Shown one piece after another: positions 6,447-8,472 of a DNA stretch of 8,472 nucleotides. Location of the stretch: contig WOZY01000129.1 of assembly GCA_011620045.1 (NCBI GenBank), forward strand, positions 1-8,472, written 5' to 3'. The notes under the pieces are model-generated. The model was not told where the DNA came from. It saw nothing but the letters and a program-made list of their open reading frames with translations, and did not search any database. Numbering within the stretch: the first letter of the stretch is position 1; each line of letters begins with the position of its first letter. The DNA comes from Mesotoga sp. Its GTDB lineage: Bacteria; Thermotogota; Thermotogae; Petrotogales; Kosmotogaceae. The translations under genes were made by a program, and so were the position numbers.

Positions 6447-7258
6447 AGTACAGACACCTTGTCGCGTTTCTCTCAGAAGAGGAATGCGAGCTAATCGAAG
6501 GTATCAGCTGGAACGAAGGTTTTTCAGATCTCTATTTTGAAAAACTTGTTGATTCAGGAAACGCATTGCACGTTTTTCTGGAGGAAGGGGAAGAACTCCC
6601 GGTTTTTCTGAAAGGGATCGAGTTTTCGGATCTGGGTTTTAGTGAACAGAAGGATTGGTTTGAGAAGTGGAAGGAGTCTCTGATTCCATTTGAGATCTGT
6701 GATGGAATCGAGGTCATTCCTCTGGAAGAAGAAGAGAAGATAATCGATTCAAACAAGATCGGTATTATTCCCGGAATGGCCTTCGGAACGGGCCTTCATG
6801 AATCCACGAAACTTGCCGCTTCTCTTCTTTCAGAGCTCATTCAAAGAGGTTCGAAAGTTCTTGATGTGGGCTGCGGGACTGGCATTTTGTCGGTGATAGC
6901 TGCCAAGAGAGGAGCGTCTTCGGTTCTCGCTCTGGATGTTGATCAGCATTCTATTGAGAAAACAGTTGAAATTGGCCGAATAAATCATGTCTCTATAGAA
7001 ACGCGTCTGTCCGATTTTCTTTCGGCGTTAAAGCCAGAGGAGCGTTTCGATATCATCGTCTCAAATATGATAGTTGAGTTGCTGAAGCAGTTTGTTCTCG
7101 ATCTTCGGGGGTTTCTCCTAAGGGATGGCAGAGTGATCCTTTCGGGAATATACAAAGATAAGTACCAGGAATTGAAGAGTCTCGTAGAGAAGGACTTTCT
7201 CATCGAGCGTATTAAGGAAGATGGAGATTGGAAAGCAGTTGTGCTGAGAAGAAAATAG
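6443..7258 (+). CDS. prmA: Ribosomal protein L11 methyltransferase
   Basis: A 271-residue PrmA. It methylates amino groups of ribosomal protein L11 with S-adenosylmethionine. The N-terminal substrate-recognition domain (about 1-65) is more divergent; the linker DWFEKWKESL (71-80), followed by IEVIP (89-93), is characteristic. The catalytic domain starts near 105 with GMAFGTGLHEST (111-122), which marks PrmA among methyltransferases. Motif I is VLDVGCGTGILS (139-150), the acidic end of strand 2 is ALDVD (163-167), and SNMIVELL (207-214) sits where most homologues read Asn-Ile-Leu. The start is GTG at 6443, overlapping the rnc stop by 4 nt, with AGGTG (6431-6435) 7 nt upstream. The N-terminal domain looks somewhat short compared with E. 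coli PrmA (about 293 residues). Confidence 0.92.
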   Translation: MKYRHLVAFLSEEECELIEGISWNEGFSDLYFEKLVDSGNALHVFLEEGEELPVFLKGIEFSDLGFSEQKDWFEKWKESLIPFEICDGIEVIPLEEEEKIIDSNKIGIIPGMAFGTGLHESTKLAASLLSELIQRGSKVLDVGCGTGILSVIAAKRGASSVLALDVDQHSIEKTVEIGRINHVSIETRLSDFLSALKPEERFDIIVSNMIVELLKQFVLDLRGFLLRDGRVILSGIYKDKYQELKSLVEKDFLIERIKEDGDWKAVVLRRK

Positions 7259-7761
7259 TTTCGCTACAGCTTGGAAGGATTCTGAAAAATGATTTCAGAA
7301 TTGTCAGAGTCTGTGAATGGGGATTCCCACAAGTCATAGAATCTTCGTTGATTGCTGATGGGAAACCATTTCCAACTTTGTTCTGGCTTAGTTGTCCATT
7401 TCTGAAGGAGGAAGTTTCGAGGTTCGAAAGCGCAGGGATGATCGCTGGCTTTGAGAAAAGGGTCGAAGAAGACGAGGCTTTTGCCGGTGAATACTTGAGA
7501 GCGCATTCCCAAACGGCACTTCTTAAAGAGAGACTACTCGAAAAGGTCCCCGTTACTGTGGAACAGAATAAACTACTCATGGAAAGAGGTATTGGGGGAA
7601 TCAGGAATCTGAAAAGAGTGAAGTGTCTCCACCTTCAGCTTGCGAATTTCCTCGGCGGGGTAGCGAACCCGGTGGGAAGAGAAGTCTGGAATCTGCTCGA
7701 GAAAACACAGTGTTCTTACAAGAGAGTCATCTGCAGAGAGTTGTTGAGCAAGTATGAATGA
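7228..7761 (+). CDS. DUF501 family protein of unknown function
   Basis: A 177-residue protein matching the DUF501 family as I recall it. Landmarks are VCEWGFPQV (28-36); the core motif TLFWLSCP (50-57); GIGGI (121-125); KCLHLQLANFLGG (132-144); and NPVG (147-150). Cys29, Cys56, Cys133 and His135 fall in these conserved blocks and could bind a metal; that is inference. No signal peptide or membrane segment is visible, so it is probably cytoplasmic. The chosen start is TTG at 7228 with AAGGA (7214-7218) 9 nt upstream; it lies inside prmA and overlaps it by 31 nt. No ATG or GTG lies near the beginning of the conserved part, so the true start is uncertain by a few codons. It sits between prmA and uvrC in a tight operon. 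Function is not known and I do not assign one. Confidence 0.75.
   Translation: MESSCAEKKIVSLQLGRILKNDFRIVRVCEWGFPQVIESSLIADGKPFPTLFWLSCPFLKEEVSRFESAGMIAGFEKRVEEDEAFAGEYLRAHSQTALLKERLLEKVPVTVEQNKLLMERGIGGIRNLKRVKCLHLQLANFLGGVANPVGREVWNLLEKTQCSYKRVICRELLSKYE
7279..7301 (+). other. Inverted repeat (9-bp stem) just after the prmA stop
   Basis: ATTCTGAAA (7279-7287) and TTTCAGAAT (7293-7301) are exact complements around a 5-nt loop. The structure begins 21 nt after the prmA stop, inside the beginning of the DUF501 gene. No U-run follows, so it does not look like an intrinsic terminator. It may be chance or may influence mRNA decay between prmA and the downstream genes. Confidence 0.4.
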
Positions 7762-8472
7762 GAAAATATTGAACAAAGCCTCGCAGCTTCCCGAGGAGCC
7801 GGGAGTTTACATCTTCAAAGATCAAAAAGGCGTTGTAGTTTACGTCGGCAAAGCAAAGAAACTGAAGAGAAGAGTCCTATCTTACTTCAGAGAATCTACG
7901 TGGGCAAAAAATGAAAAGGCCAAACGGATTGCAGAAGAGGCAGAAGATCTAGACTTCATAATGGTTACATCAGAGCGTGAGGCTCTGCTTCTTGAGGCGA
8001 ATCTGATCTTCAACGGAAAGCCGAAGTATAATGTCTTCCTGAAAGATTCCCGAACCTACCCGTACATTTACATCTCTGCAGATCAATACCCCTATCTTGG
8101 AATCACTAGGACAAAAGAGCTGGAAGGTTCATATTTTGGACCTTATACAAGCGCGGGACTTGTAAGAAAACTGCTTGAATTCCTGCAGAAGGTCTTCAGA
8201 ATCCGAACCTGCTCGTACGATCTCAGCAGGGTCAAGAGACCCTGTTTCCTCTATCACCTCAAGATGTGTTCCGCACCCTGTGTTGAAAAAGTTACGCCTG
8301 AAGAGTATCGAGAACAGCTTTCTGCACTGACCGAGTTTCTCGAAGGAGACACACTGAAAGTGAGAGAGGCTCTTCTTAAGCGGATGACGGTGCTATCCGA
8401 GGCAATGCAGTTTGAGAGGGCTGCGGAGATAAGAGATATCCTTTCCACTATGGATGATCTGTATGCGTTCCA
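7754..8472 (+). CDS. uvrC: Excinuclease ABC subunit C, N-terminal part (runs off the window)
   Basis: The first 239 codons of UvrC, which makes both incisions in UvrABC nucleotide excision repair. The GIY-YIG nuclease domain for the 3' cut (about 12-95) shows GVY (17-19), YVGKAKKLKRRV (30-41) and LLLEANLI (78-85). Probable catalytic residues are Tyr19, Tyr30, Lys33, Arg40, Glu81 and Asn93, with the spacing known from Thermotoga maritima UvrC. Cys153, Cys164, Cys172 and Cys176 match the four-cysteine cluster reported to hold an Fe-S centre in UvrC. A UvrB-interacting UVR motif is at about 201-236. The RNase H-like domain for the 5' cut and the helix-hairpin-helix domain lie beyond the window. 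The ATG is the first possible start after an in-frame stop at 7745. It overlaps the DUF501 gene by 8 nt (ATGAATGA), with no strong ribosome binding site, suggesting coupling. Confidence 0.95.
   Translation, partial: MNEKILNKASQLPEEPGVYIFKDQKGVVVYVGKAKKLKRRVLSYFRESTWAKNEKAKRIAEEAEDLDFIMVTSEREALLLEANLIFNGKPKYNVFLKDSRTYPYIYISADQYPYLGITRTKELEGSYFGPYTSAGLVRKLLEFLQKVFRIRTCSYDLSRVKRPCFLYHLKMCSAPCVEKVTPEEYREQLSALTEFLEGDTLKVREALLKRMTVLSEAMQFERAAEIRDILSTMDDLYAF

Overview
The window is a compact stretch of bacterial housekeeping chromosome. Almost every base is coding and genes abut or overlap by a few bases. Protein style fits the Thermotogota: Lys/Glu/Arg-rich proteins, AGA/AGG arginine codons, strong GGAGG ribosome binding sites and frequent TTG starts. 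The moderate base composition suggests a mesophilic or moderately thermophilic lineage such as Mesotoga or Kosmotoga. That placement is inference from style and recall, not from a search.

Two divergent transcription units share a 47-bp gap at 1829-1875. The leftward unit reads ndk (nucleoside diphosphate kinase), then an RlmI-family 23S rRNA methyltransferase, then the start of a zinc-dependent phospholipase C-like protein that leaves the window at base 1. The three genes are coupled by a TGATG overlap and a 6-nt gap.

The rightward unit runs from 1876 to beyond 8472: holB (clamp loader delta'), ricT/yaaT (PSP1 domain protein), a full-length transketolase, rnc (RNase III), prmA (ribosomal protein L11 methyltransferase), a DUF501 protein and uvrC (nucleotide excision repair nuclease, cut off by the window end). 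Only 1-nt and 20-nt gaps or overlaps of 1, 4, 31 and 8 nt separate the seven genes, so they are probably one operon. It mixes replication/repair (holB, uvrC), RNA processing (ricT, rnc), translation (prmA) and carbon metabolism (transketolase). The holB-ricT pair is also adjacent in Bacillus.

I see no mobile element, CRISPR array, tRNA, rRNA or intrinsic terminator, and no obviously novel system. The most interesting points are: a perfect 12-bp hairpin inside the first 100 nt of the RNase III coding sequence (possible autoregulation); an extended -10 promoter placed so that holB mRNA would be leaderless; a transketolase whose usual Gly-Asp-Gly cofactor motif reads Ser-Asp-Ala; and a DUF501 protein of unknown function with conserved Cys/His positions inside an RNA/DNA maintenance operon.
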